Shown here piece after piece: positions 9,254 through 19,787 of a DNA stretch of 64,000 nt; position 1 is the stretch's first letter; every line of letters starts with the position of its first letter. Below the pieces are notes generated by a model. That model saw only the letters and a list, made by a program, of their open reading frames with translations, was not told the DNA's origin and searched no databases. Origin of the DNA: Diacronema lutheri (lineage: Eukaryota > Haptophyta > Pavlovophyceae > Pavlovales > Pavlovaceae); contig JAGTXO010000046.1 of NCBI GenBank assembly GCA_019448385.1, forward strand, positions 186,001 to 250,000, given 5' to 3'. Made by a program: the position numbers and the translations under genes.

Positions 9254-12200
9254 GAGAGACGAGCACGCGCGGCGGCATCCAGCGCGTGGCGTCAAGCGCC
9301 GTGGCCGACGAGCGCAGCCGCCGCAGCGATCGCCGCCGCGGAGGGTGCAGGGGCGCTGCCGCGGCTGAGGACGCCGGCCGGCTCGGCGAAGAGCGCGGCC
9401 GTCGTGCGCGCGTAGAGCGCCGCAGAGGACGGCGCGGCCCAGCGGCCCATGCGCTGCACCACGTCGAGGGAGACGCCGGCGGCAAATAGGGCCGTGGCGG
9501 CACCGACGCGGAAGCTGTGCATGGAAAAGTGCGTCGCCTCCGTCGCTGGGAGCGTGCGGACGAGGCAGTGCTGCAGGAGCGCGTCGAGCCACTCTTTGCG
9601 AAGACGGCGGCCCGCGCCGTCGGTGAAGAGCGCGGCGCGGCCGGTGTGCGGTTCTTGGCGGCGGGTGGCGAGGAGCGCGGCGACGAGAGAAGCGGCGTCG
9701 ACCGCCGAGAAGCCCCCGAAGGGGATTACGGCCGGTGAGTCGCCCCATCGCGTTCCGGTCTGGTCCGTTTTGGACGCGCGATCGCGTCGGCGCGGAAGGT
9801 CACAGCGCGCGCGTCGAGGCGAAGGCAGTCGTCCGCACGCGCGACAAAGCGCCAAAGCAGTGCCCAGAAGGCCGCGGCAGCGTCGAAGGGCGGGGCCCGC
9901 CAGTCGATAAGCTGTCCGCGGAAAGGTGACCCGGCGCCAGCGGCCAGCAGGTCGGCGAGAAGGCGCGGAGACATCGGGCTGGCGCGGCGGGGCTGAAGCG
10001 CTTGGACGCCGGCACGCGCCGTGAGCTCCTTTTCGAGCCCGCGGATGACGCGTGCCGTTGTGACGTCCTCCGGGACGCGGACACCGCGAGCGGCGAGCTC
10101 GCGCCGAACGGCGAGGACGAGTGCGAGCGCCGAGGCGGAACGCGGCGCTGCATCGGAAGACGAGCGTGGCGCCATGAGCCTGTAGGAGTGGAGCGCGAAC
10201 GGCGCGATGACCTCCGCGGTCGGAGCGATGGGGTCGCAGCCGTGAGACGAGCAGAAAGACAGCCAGCGCTGCCACGCGCGGCCGTCGGCCGACGCCGTGC
10301 TGGGAGCGCGAGAGCCCGCCGCGGCGAGGAGCGCAGACTCGCGGCGCAGAGCCGCGAGGCGACTGGCTGGGTCGCCGGCGGGAGCCGGCGAGGCGGCAGC
10401 GGCGAGGCGCGGCGCGTCGCCGGGCGCGCCCGCGAGCGCGGCGCAGGCGCCCGTCCAGGGGTAGGCAACGCCGACCTCTGACTGTGCCGGCGCGACCCCA
10501 GGGAGGGAGCGGGCGTGCTGCGTCAGCGTAGCGAGTGGCGAGACAGGTGTCGGAGTGCGCGACGGCGGCGAGCGCGGCGCGAGGACGGCGCCCGGCGGCG
10601 CCGCTAGCGGCGGCGCGGCGGCCGAGGGGGGCGTGGGCGACCCCGCGGCGAAGGCGAGAAATGTCGAAAGCGTCGACCCGTCGGTCGCGCGCGGCGCGCC
10701 GTCGACCGGCCCCTGGGTGGCTGGCCTCGCCGACGCGCACGCCGGCGAGAGGCGACTGCGGGTTGCGGCGCGGCGTGCCGCTGTGCAAGCGCACGAGGGC
10801 GGCGAGCAATCGGGACGCGGCGCGAGGGAACGGCAGTTGGCGGAGGTGCGCGCCGCCTTGTGCTGCGAGGTCTGCGAGGCGGGGCGAGTCGAGCCGGCTC
10901 GCGGCATCCGCGCAGGCGTTCGCCTCCGACGTCGTGTATTCGACGCGCAAGTTGGGCACCGCGGCCAACCAGCATGGATCCTGGACGAGAGCCAAATGGG
11001 CGAGGCGGAGAAGCGGCGAGCGTGCGTGGTGGGAGTAGACAATGGCTGCGACGACTGTGCTGTCCGTGAAAGCAGTCGTGGGCACGTCACGCGTGAGCGA
11101 GTGAAAGCACAGCACGCGTGCGACGAAGGCAACGAGCTCAAGCACAGGCATGGGCAGGCCGGCGAGGGCAACGTCGGCCGGGAGCGCGTGCATGAAGAAA
11201 GATCCGTGGCATTAGCCGTCGAGGCCCGTTTCGGACGCGTCCGTGGCCCAGAAGGTCGTTGCCGGCACGCGGAGGAGGGGCCGTAGGCTGTCGGGCGACT
11301 CAGCAAAGGAGTTGACGACGGTGTCCTTGAGAAGCTCGAGCCATCGTGTGCAGGCGCGAACCCCATCGACGGAGAGGGGCGCGCGTGCGCCAGGCGAGAC
11401 CGACGCGCCGAAGCCGTCGTACACGCCGTACATTCCCGTGCGCGCGAGGTCGAGCGCGCTGGAGAAGTGCTCGAGCAGGCCGGCGAGCTAGCGCAGCTCG
11501 GCGAAGGTGATGTGCTCGCCGCGAGCGATCAAAGAGAGCGAGCAGGTGGCACGAAGCACCTTGGCACGAGGAATGTACCTCGCGGCGAGCGGGAAAGAGA
11601 AGCCGATGCCGAGGCTGACCGTGGAGAGGCCCACTTGGCGCTTGGCCGCGTCCGCGCGCACGACCCGAAGTCGGCGCACACGCTGGCCCAAACGTCGAGG
11701 AGACGGCGGAGACGCGGGGCGCCGATGGCGAAGCCGTGTGAGTCGTCGGTATAGATGCCGATGCCGAAGAGGCGCGTCTGCGCGCGGCCGGTGGTCATAG
11801 AAAGGCGGTCGCGAGCGTCGAGCCACGCGAGCTGTGCCTGCGAAGCCGTGCGGCGAAGCATGGACATGTGGACGGCCTCCGCGGCGTCCATGCGCTGGCG
11901 GACGACGTCAGCGACGGCGTTCGCCAGACGTTGAGCAATGTTGCTGGCGACGGTCATGCCGAAGCCCAGGACCGACTCGCTCGCAAAGCGCAAGTCGCCG
12001 CTCTCGGACAGGTACGAGAAGCACATAGTGTGCAAGACGGACGGGTCGAGGGCGAAGTGGTTGAAAAAGTCGCGCCAGTCGTCGCAGAAGCCGACGAGGG
12101 GCTCACCGAAAACCGCGGCAGCGTCGGCGAGGACTGCGGCGTCAGCGCGCATCTCGCGGACGGTGACATTGCACTCGGGGGGCCATAGCCCGCTGTGCGG

Positions 12201-14430
12201 GGCGACCATCGCGTTGACGGATGGCACGGCGCGCGAGCCGCCGGGCGCGAAAAGGGGCGCATGCGGCGCTCCGCAGTCACTGACGCGTTGCGGCTTGGAG
12301 AAATCGCCGGCCGCCTCCGCCGCCGACTTGAAGACGGCGCCTTGCGGGTTAAGCTGGCACGGCGCGAAAGGAAGAAACGCGTGCGTGGAGAGCGCCGAGG
12401 CGGAGGCCATGCGGTTGATGCCGTCGAGAACGGCCGTGCCGCCGAAGCGCGAAGAAAGAAGGTTGGGCTGCAAGACGATGTCGAGCGCGGCGCTGGTCGG
12501 GTAGAAAACGCCGCGCTCGAAAGCGTGAAGGAGCGCCACGTCAGGAAAGTCCGCACCGAGCGTGCGCGCGACGGAAGCGGCGCGGAGGCGCGTAAGTCGG
12601 GTTGATCGGAGTAAGCCGGGCGGGCGCGGTCGTGCGCGGCGCGTCGTATCGTGAGCCGGACAGAGCGAAGGCGGTGTGTCGCAACGAAGCTGGCAGGGGC
12701 GGCAGCTCGGGTGACGCGCCAAATGTCGGCATCGCACGCGCCCATTCGCGGTAGCGCTCGCGGTCAGAAGGCGGCCCGTCGATCGAGAGGGCGGCACGGA
12801 CGCTGGCCTGCGTGTCGGCAAGAGCGCGCAGGGCCGCCGCGTCGCGCGCTACGGCGGGACTCGAGGCCGCGGCGCCGGCGTGCGGGGCAGGAACGAGGCC
12901 CGCGCGGCTGGCGAAGATGGCGCGCGAGTGCGACGCCGAGTCGAGGGCCTCGCGGACGTGCGGCGGCGCCGCGGTTGCCGCCCGCCAGAGTGCACCGCGC
13001 AGAAGGGGGGCGAGCGTCGCGCAAAATAATGCGTGGACGAGGGTCCCATGCACGGGCGTGGCCGCCCAGGTAGTGCGCGCATGCATGCCGAGGAGCGCGT
13101 CGCCGGCGGCCTGTGCCCATTTCAGGGCGAGGTTGCGAGGGAGCGCGCCCGCAAAGCCGGGCAGGGCGCCGTCTGGGCTGGCGGCGTAGTCGGCGCCGTG
13201 CGCCACGACCAGGACCGCGCCAGCCCCGACGCCCGGAGCGAGCCAGACGAATGGCGTGGCGCGGAGGGCGCGCCCCTGTGCGATTACGACAGGGGCGCCG
13301 GCCCGTTTCCCTGGCCTGCCGGAGGTGCGAGGCCGTCGCGCGAACCCGCAGCGAACAGCCGGGGGCGCTTGGGCGCCGTCGACAAACGCGTCGGCACGAA
13401 GTTCGGCGGGAAAACGTGCGCCGAGCTGCGCGCGTGCTCGTGGCCCGGCGCAGTCGGCGTAGGGCACGCGGTTGCGCGCTGCGCGAGAAGTACCGGGAAG
13501 CATATTTCGTCGACGCGGCGGCCCAGCAAGTCCGCGGTCGCGGCCATGTCGAACACTGCGCGCCCGAAGTTGACTGTGCCGTTCGCGCGCGGGCGCAGCG
13601 AGATAGGCCCGTTGCGCGCCGCCGGACCGGCGGCGGAGGGCGGCGCGAAAGGCGGCGGCGGACGGCCACCGGGCGGTGCTTGGTGAGAGAGCGCGGTAGT
13701 GGCCGCGCTCGTCGGCGGCCGAGAGCCTGCTGCGCCGGAAGGAGCTGCGGCGCTGGCGGCGGGGGAGGGGCCGAGCGTGAGCGTCAGGCCGGTCTCCTGG
13801 ACGGCGCGGGCGAGCGCGATTGCCGAGTTGAGCTCCACGAGGCGCCGAGTCGCGCCAGGGCCGCGGAACGTGGCGGTGATCTTCGCGTCAGCAGACTCCA
13901 ACGTGAGCGAAGGCTTCCGGCGAGCCGTGCGGCAAGGGCGAGCCGTCGACGGAGACCACACGCTGCGCGACAGCAGAGGCGTTGAGGGCGAAGGGAGCGG
14001 TGTCGCGAACCAGCGAGAACCCGGCGACCGCCATCTCGAGGAGCGCAGGTGCGGGGCCGGGGTAGCGCTCGCAGAGCCACGAGAAAGCGCACATCCGCGC
14101 GTCATGCGTCAGCTCGAGGCCGAGAGCGTGCAGGAGCGAGGCATGAGGCATTGGGTCGAGAGTAGAGAAGCGCAATAGGCACGTGTCGAGGGAGAAGGCG
14201 GAAAGCGAGGCGGAGCCGGCGACGAGGGCGAGGGCCGCGCCGGCGGCGCCGTCCACCGGGACGAGGTAGACGTCAGCATCGCGCGAGGGCAGGAGCGCGG
14301 TCGCCACTCGCGGTAAAGTGGACGAGCAAGGGGGGGTTCGGCAGGGGGGTCGTCGGCCTCAGCACGATGTCTCGGCCTTTGGACTCCCTTCCCTGCCGGA
14401 TAATAAAGCTTCTTGTTACTGCGTAACAAG
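9254..14430 (-). mobile_element. DIRS-like tyrosine-recombinase retroelement, degraded
   Basis: Parts in 5'-to-3' order on the minus strand: a Gag-like region (about 14307 to 12550, starting MATALLPSRDADVYLV), reverse transcriptase (about 12550 to 11550; FGIGIYTDDSHGF carries the YxDD-type catalytic pair near 11745), RNase H-like segment (about 11400 to 10880; TDSTVVAAIV), then a tyrosine recombinase (about 10330 to 9300) with HSFR near 9515, a Trp box and a C-terminal YAR. RT plus tyrosine recombinase, with no DDE integrase and no long direct LTRs, is the DIRS/Ngaro pattern. The outer 5' end at 14405-14425 has an 8-bp inverted repeat (CTTGTTAC, spacer TGC, GTAACAAG). The coding region is interrupted in several places, so the copy is a fossil. 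A truncated sister copy lies at 50.3 kb. Confidence 0.8.
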
Positions 14431-14439
14431 TTGCGATAT

Positions 14440-14680
14440 TCCAATTGCGAGCTGCTGGACGCTGAGCTGAGCTTTGGCATCTTCACCCTCGACATCTCCA
14501 ACGCCTTCAACTCCGTCTCTCGCGCAGCCGTCCTTCGCCAGCTGTCCGGCGGCAGCGTCCCCGGCGAGATCCGCGCGCTCGCTCGCCTTGCGCACGCGAC
14601 TCTCGGCCCGCAGGCGCCCGTCTTTGCCGGCGGCGGTAGCGGCGGCGCGCCCCTCACGCAGCTTCCCTTCCGAAGCTCGG
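14440..14680 (+). mobile_element. LINE-like reverse transcriptase fragment
   Basis: About 80 residues in one frame read ELSFGIFTLDISNAFNSVSR followed by a helical stretch and GGAPLTQLPF. The DISNAFNSVSR box is the RT motif typical of non-LTR retrotransposons (the FxxAFDS/SNAFNS region of the fingers-palm). The rest of the RT is absent. It abuts the 5' end of the DIRS-like element on one side and the inverted-arm segment on the other, so it is a remnant broken by later insertions. Confidence 0.5.
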
Positions 14681-14706
14681 CCTTCACGCCAATCTGGCCA
14701 AGCCGG

Positions 14707-14874
14707 TGCGCCAGGCGAAGCAGGCCCAAAGGCCCACACGCGCCTAGCCACCGCGCGCCGCCGCCCGCGCGCCGCCGCACCGGTGGCCGCCGTCAACCAC
14801 ACCACCGGCCGACCCGCACGCGCACGCCGAGGCCCGAAGATCGTCGACGACGACCGCCACCCCCGAGCCGCCGC
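14707..14874 (+). repeat. Left 168-bp inverted arm
   Basis: Nearly identical in reverse complement to 17987-18154. It begins GCGCCAGGCGAAGCAGGCCC and ends in CCCCCGAGCCGCCG. The two arms bound a 3.1-kb interior holding the 192-bp array and a short gene. Confidence 0.85.
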
Positions 14875-15257
14875 GAATATGGAATATACTAACGGCGCTT
14901 ACGTCCGGACAGCGGAGTCAGCACCAGCTGCGGGGGAATCGAGTAGCCACCAATGTCGTCGATCCCCGCGCATCCCGGTCACCAGCGAGCGGGCAGCGAG
15001 GCCCGACGGGCCCAAAGGGCCCGCACGTGCCTAACCGCCGCGCGCTGCCGGTCGCGTGCCGCCGCCCGCGTGTAGGCGACACACGCCGCCCAGGTCACCG
15101 CACGTGTCAGCGCCCGCTTCCGCCGCCCGGTCGGCCGCACGACGCGACGCCGCCTCTGCGCGCACCACCGGTGCCGCGAAGACCTCCCGGCCGCTGCCGG
15201 GCGCCACGCCACCGAGGGCGCCCAACCCCACCGGCGGAGCGCAGCACAACCCCGAGC

Positions 15258-16348
15258 ACACCACACCGCCGCCGCCCGTGCAGCCGCGCCCGCGCGCCCC
15301 GCCGCTCCCAAACCCATCGACGGCGGCGAAATGTGTGTGTTTCGTGGTGCCGGCGCAGTCGATGGGCAGGGGCGGCGAAGCGCGCGGAGCGCGGTCGCCA
15401 GAGCGCGAGGACGCAGCCGTCGCGATAGAAGAAGAAGTCGTCGTCGAGCACACCACGCCGCCGCCGCCCGTGCAGCCGCGCCCGCGCGCCCCGCCGCTCC
15501 CAAACCCATCGACGGCGGCGAAATGTGTGTGGTTCGTGGTGCCGGCGCAGTCGATGGGCAGGGGCGGCGAAGCGCGCGGAGCGCGGTCGCCAGAGCGCGA
15601 GGACGCAACCGTCGCGATAGAAGAAGAAGTCGTCGTCGAGCACACCACGCCGCCGCCGCCCGTGCAGCCGCGCCCGCGCGCCCCGCCGCTCCCAAACCCA
15701 TCGACGGCGGCGAAATGTGTGTGTTTCGTGGTGCCGGCGCAGTCGATGGGCAGGGGCGGCGAAGCGCGCGGAGCGCGGTCGCCAGAGCGCGAGGACGCAG
15801 CCGTCGCGATAGAAGAAGAAGTCGTCGTCGAGCACACCACGCCGCCGCCGCCCGTGCAGCCGCGCCCGCGCGCCCCGCCGCTCCCAAACCCATCGACGGC
15901 GGCGAAATGTGTGTGGTTCGTGGTGCCGGCGCAGTCGATGGGCAGGGGCGGCGAAGCGCGCGGAGCGCGGTCGCCAGAGCGCGAGGACGCAGCCGTCGCG
16001 ATAGAAGAAGAAGTCGTCGTCGAGCACACCACGCCGCCGCCGCCCGTGCAGCCGCGCCCGCGCGCCCCGCCGCTCCCAAACCCATCGACGGCGGCGAAAT
16101 GTGTGTGGTTCGTGGTGCCGGCGCAGTCGATGGGCAGGGGCGGCGAAGCGCGCGGAGCGCGGTCGCCAGAGCGCGAGGACGCAGCCGTCGCGATAGAAGA
16201 AGAAGTCGTCGTCGAGCACACCACGCCGCCGCCGCCCGTGCAGCCGCGCCCGCGCGCCCCGCCGCTCCCAAACCCATCGACGGCGGCGAAATGTGTGTGG
16301 TTCGTGGTGCCGGCGCAGTCGATGGGCAGGGGCGGCGAAGCGCGCGGA
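15258..16348. repeat. 192-bp tandem array, about 5.7 units
   Basis: Unit starts at 15258, 15450, 15642, 15834, 16026 and 16218 (last one partial). 192 is 64 codons, so the array is open in all three plus frames and at least two minus frames. In the frame that continues into the gene at 16418 each unit reads VEHTTPPPPVQPRPRAPPLP and then a segment ending AVAIEEEVV. Variants such as TGTGTGT versus TGTGTGG mark individual units. A single inverted, diverged copy sits at about 17697-17840, which suggests that the unit belonged to a mobile or rearranged segment before it was amplified. Confidence 0.9.
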
Positions 16349-16417
16349 ATTGTATTCCATTTTGCACGGACTCCATCGTGCGCCCCTCTCCCGCCACCAT
16401 CGTGCGCCCCGCCCGCG

Positions 16418-16768
16418 ATGCAACAGGCCGTGCCAATGCCGCCGCCGCAGTCGCTGCCCATGCCTCCGGTGGCCATGGACGCTCAGGTGCCCGACGGGCA
16501 CACGATGATGCTTATCACTGTGCCGGACGGCATGTCGCCCGGCTCGCAGATGCTTGCGCAGACGCCGTCGGGCGCTCTCTTCGTCGTGACCGTGCCGCCC
16601 ACGTGCGGGCCAAAGGATCAGTTCCAGATCGCCGTGCCAAACTCTGCAGCGTCCATCGGGCCGCAGAGCATCGTGCCGCTCGGCGAGGACGCTGGGAGCA
16701 AAAAGGGACGCAAGAAGAAGGACAAGGCTGCCGCGCGGCAGAGAATCGAGGGTGTGGACGTGGGATGA
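16418..16768 (+). CDS. Short Pro/Met-rich protein with VPxG repeats
   Basis: 116 residues from the ATG at 16418. After a Gln/Pro/Met-rich start come two loosely repeated beta-type units: VPDGHTMMLITVPDGMSPGS and SGALFVVTVPPTCGPKDQF. This V-VPxG-xxPG pattern occurs in many algal proteins of unknown role. The end is very basic (GSKKGRKKKDKAAARQR). The same frame is open upstream through the 192-bp array, so a longer product of up to 570 residues from 15056 cannot be excluded. Alternatively the array is 5' UTR or an intron. Function unknown. Confidence 0.5.
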   Translation: MQQAVPMPPPQSLPMPPVAMDAQVPDGHTMMLITVPDGMSPGSQMLAQTPSGALFVVTVPPTCGPKDQFQIAVPNSAASIGPQSIVPLGEDAGSKKGRKKKDKAAARQRIEGVDVG

Positions 16769-17635
16769 CACCCCCCACATCCCCGGCGCGCTCAATCTAT
16801 GGATCAGTGTACAATGAACTCAACTCCCGTGGGGTGGGGATCCAGCGCGTACATCGCTGGAGCCGCGCCCATGAACAGTGCTCCGTGCCAGTGCGCACGC
16901 GCGCCACCGCGCGATCTTTTCGAGCGAGACGGCCAACACCTTTCCTGCGTGGAGGCGGACGAGGCGCAAATCAGCGGTGCGCCCCAGCCCCAAGGTGCTA
17001 CCACGTGTGAGTCGAGTCCTTGTCTCTTCCTCACGGGCGCACGCGCGCCACACCGCGAACTTCCTCATAATTCTGCAGCTGCAGCGAGGATGCGCGTCAC
17101 GCAGGGCGTGGCGCACTTTGGTGTGATGGCGGCGACAATAGGGGGCGCCCAAGACGCCGGCTGAGCGCGCTCATGGCGCAGGCACCAAGCGGCTGTGCAG
17201 CGGCGCGCCGGCGGCCGCCGCCGCGGCCGCCGCGGCGGACGGCGCGGCGGACGGCGCTCTGCTGCCGCCAGAGGCGGCCAAGGAGGCGGAGCGCGCGCTA
17301 CCTCCCGAGCTGGTCGCGGCAGCGCGCGAGGCTCATGCGTCGCCGTCAGGCGTCGCCGACACTCGAAACAGGGTCAGGCGTCGCCGTCAGGCCGACGGCG
17401 ACAGCCGCCGAGCCGGACAGGCGACAGCGGCAGCCGAGCTCGCGGCGCCAGTGCCAGCGGGCGCGGCGAGGTCGGAGTCAGAGTGAGAGTGCCCGTCGGA
17501 GGTCCAGATGGCCGTTCGGCGTTCTAGATCGCCCTGACTTCGGACCTACGCCGTGCGTGCTCTCTCGCTCGCTGTCTGTGTCAGACGCTGTATTCGTCGC
17601 GCCTCACCCTCGCCTCCCTGACTCCCCGGAAGTGG
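16769..17635. other. Stretch with weak coding signals only
   Basis: No gene I would defend. A minus-strand frame (16804-17034) ends in a plausible tail (FMGAAPAMYALDPHPTG), and a plus-strand frame without ATG (17178-17484) reads EAAKEAERALPPELVAAA in a low-complexity context. Either could be an exon of an unresolved gene. The segment 17330-17420 repeats GGCGTCGCCGTCAGGC-like words. Confidence 0.25.
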
Positions 17636-17986
17636 TGCTGACCCCGCTGTCCTGACGTAAGCGCCGTTAGTGTATTTTTCTCGCCTTGCGACGGCTGCGC
17701 CCTCGCGCTCTGATGGCCGCGCTCCGCGCGCCCCGCCGCCCCTGCCCATCGACTGCGCCGGCACCACGAAACACACACATTTCGCCCCGGTCGGTGGGTT
17801 TGGGGGCGGCGGGGCGCGCGTGCGCGGCCACGCGGCCAGCATCGCGGCGCTTGCCACGCTGGCGGCGGGTGGCGGTGCGCTTCGCGGCGGTGGCAGGGGG
17901 CTGCGACGCGGCGGGGAGGGCGGCGGCTCGCTGGCGGCGGGCGTCGCGCTCTGCAGCGGCGGCGGGCGGCTTGGCGACGTGGCAGG
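17636..17986. repeat. Inverted mosaic of left-side repeat words
   Basis: 17636-17670 is the reverse complement of the CTAACGGCGCTTACG segment at 14888-14930, and 17697-17840 is a reverse-complement copy of the 192-bp unit. The order of the pieces differs from that on the left side, so this is not a simple duplication of the whole segment. Confidence 0.6.
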
Positions 17987-18154
17987 CGGCGGCTCGGGGG
18001 TGGCGGTCGTCGTCGACGATCTTCGGGCCTCGGCGTGCGCGTGCGGGTCGGCCGGTGGTGTGGTTGACGGCGGCCACCGGTGCGGCGGCGCGCGGGCGGC
18101 GGCGCGCGGTGGCTAGGCGCGTGTGGGCCTTTGGGCCTGCTTCGCCTGGCGCCT
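17987..18154 (-). repeat. Right 168-bp inverted arm
   Basis: Reverse complement of 14707-14874. Outside it, 18190-18222 carries another copy of the GTTAGTATTTTTCTCGC / CTAACGACGCTT word also found at 17660 and 61975. Confidence 0.85.
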
Positions 18155-18236
18155 CGCTGCGCACTTCCTGACCCCGCACTTCCTGACCCGTCGGAAGCGT
18201 CGTTAGTATTTTTCTCGCACTAGATCACAGAGCTTA

Positions 18237-18345
18237 TTAGACCGCCTCGTCTTCGTCCTCGTCCTCTGCATCCGACTCCGCCTCCTCGTTCCACTCGGAC
18301 TCCATGTCGATGTCGTCCTCCTCATGCCCTCGGCGTTGCCGCAGA
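18237..18345 (-). pseudogene. Acidic C-terminal tail of a minus-strand gene
   Basis: A minus frame reads GHEEDDIDMESEWNEEAESD then EDEDEDEAV and two stops (TAATAA at 18234-18239). Very acidic tails like this close many nuclear or chaperone-type proteins. No upstream exon could be joined. On its 5' side lies the repeated-motif promoter of the plus-strand gene at 18538, so this is either the last exon of an unresolved gene or a remnant next to the repeat segment. Confidence 0.35.
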
Positions 18346-18364
18346 ACTGGTTCCTGGCACGACA

Positions 18365-18495
18365 CCTGTCACTTGAGTGACAGGAAGCTGCGAGTGACAG
18401 AAAGAATGTCCTTCCTGTCACTCGGGCCGGCGCCCGAGCTTCATGTCGTTAGCTTCCTGTCACTCCGGCCATCTGTCGCTCAGCTTCCTGTCACT
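18365..18495. promoter_or_regulatory. Cluster of CTTCCTGTCACT motifs
   Basis: Three direct copies of CTTCCTGTCACT (18411, 18453, 18484) and a 9-bp-arm inverted pair CCTGTCACT / AGTGACAGG with a 2-nt spacer at 18365-18384. All lie 40-175 bp upstream of the ATG at 18538. The spacing and dyad suggest a transcription-factor site cluster for that gene. Confidence 0.45.
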
Positions 18496-18537
18496 GGCTC
18501 TTCGAAAGACAGTGGAAAAGAAGAAGGGGACTTGGGG

Positions 18538-19315
18538 ATGGTGCGCGCTATCCGCCAGCTGCTGCTTCTGCTGCTCGTGCTGGTTGGCGCGCCAATGGGT
18601 CTGGGATTCGGCGGGCCTGCGCTCCTACGAGCGACGCGCCGTGGAGCACCACCGCCGTCTCATCCCGTGCTCCCCCGCTTCAAGGCAAACAAGTGAGTAC
18701 GCGCCGCCTACCCGCCCCCCTCGCAGCCGCTCCGTTCGCCGCGGCGACGCTCACGCGCGCGCCTCATCCCGTGCCCGTCACTTCCGGCCCAGCGCGGCGT
18801 GCATGGTGTTGCAACCGATGGGGAAGCACGTTCAATCGAAAGCTCCTTGGGTTGCACTGGCGTGCACTGCGTGCGTGGCGGCGCTCAACATGCCCAAGAT
18901 CGCGATCCTCATCCGCGCGCTGCTGACAGCGGAAGCTGCGCCCCTGCTAGCGCTGCTGGGCGTGTTGACCGCGCTCTTCAACCTTGCGAAGGCCGATCTC
19001 GACAAAGCGCGCGCGGACTTCACGGAGGGGCTCGCGCGCGATCGCGCGGACTTCAAGGAGGGGCTCGCGCGCATTGAGAAGGATGCCGCGTGCAATCGCG
19101 CGGAGTTCACGGAGGGGCTTGCGCGCGATCGCGCGGAGTTCAAGGAGGGGCTCGCGCGCGATCGCGCGGAGTTCAAGGAGGCGCTCGCGTGCGATCGCGC
19201 TGATTTCCACAAGAGGCTCGAGCTCGACCGCGAAACCAACCGGCGAGACCACGACCGATACGAGCTCGCGCTGTACCGGGCGGTAGGGTCCTCGACGCCG
19301 TCAGCCTCACAGTAA
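18538..19315 (+). CDS. Plastid-targeted membrane protein with hendecad repeats
   Basis: Two exons, 18538-18692 and 18793-19315, around a 100-bp intron (GTGAGT...CCCAG) that restores the frame; product 225 residues. The N-terminus is a signal peptide (IRQLLLLLLVLVGAPMGLG) followed by FGGPALLRATRRG. An aromatic residue at the cleavage site then a basic, Pro/Ser-rich stretch is the bipartite plastid leader of algae with secondary red plastids. Two hydrophobic segments follow (about residues 73-90 and 103-124). The rest is an 11-residue repeat LARDRAEFKEG with six or so copies (19000-19210), coded by 33-bp units. Such hendecads form amphipathic helices or right-handed coiled coils. No family recognised; a thylakoid- or envelope-associated structural role is a guess. 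Confidence 0.6.
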
Positions 19316-19787
19316 CGTCGAGGTGCAGGGGCCAGGCCCGACACCGAGGTCGGCGAGTCGCGAGCGGTTTGCCCCCCCCCCCCCCCCCCCCTCCTGCTAT
19401 GCAGACGAAGTGTCGAGTTGAGCATCAGATTGAGAACCAACACTATGGGTATAGCATCATTCTCAGGGCTCGGTGTCCACCTTCAGCTCTGTTTTAAAAA
19501 GCTGAGGGGTCGGATTTGTCAGACTGCTGAGGTCTCGTCACGACCGTGCTTCCGGACACCGCGCTCATTCGCGGACGAGTTTTCTCATCACGGGCGGACG
19601 GCCGCACACGCGCGCAAATGAGCTCGCCCAGGTTCTTCTCGGTGGGCGCCTGCGCGCGCGCACGCTCGCGCGCAGGCTCGCCACACGACCCCTGCGTGTG
19701 CAGCTCACCGCTCGCTTCCCCGCTCCCCGCGCCCCGCCGCGTCGCACCATCGCATCCGCACTATTCTCGCCGCGCCGGCTGCGCCGC
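19316..19787. other. Intergenic stretch with poly(dC) run
   Basis: Contains a run of 20 C (19372-19391) and an AT-richer segment (19400-19560). No coding signal, except possibly the ATG at 19617 (MSSPRFFSVGACARA), which may be the first exon of the next gene. Confidence 0.3.

Noticed and set aside
16804-17034. Laccase/multicopper oxidase motif (HWHG) on the minus strand
   Set aside because: The four-residue match stands alone. No other copper-site motif or cupredoxin-like sequence is nearby.
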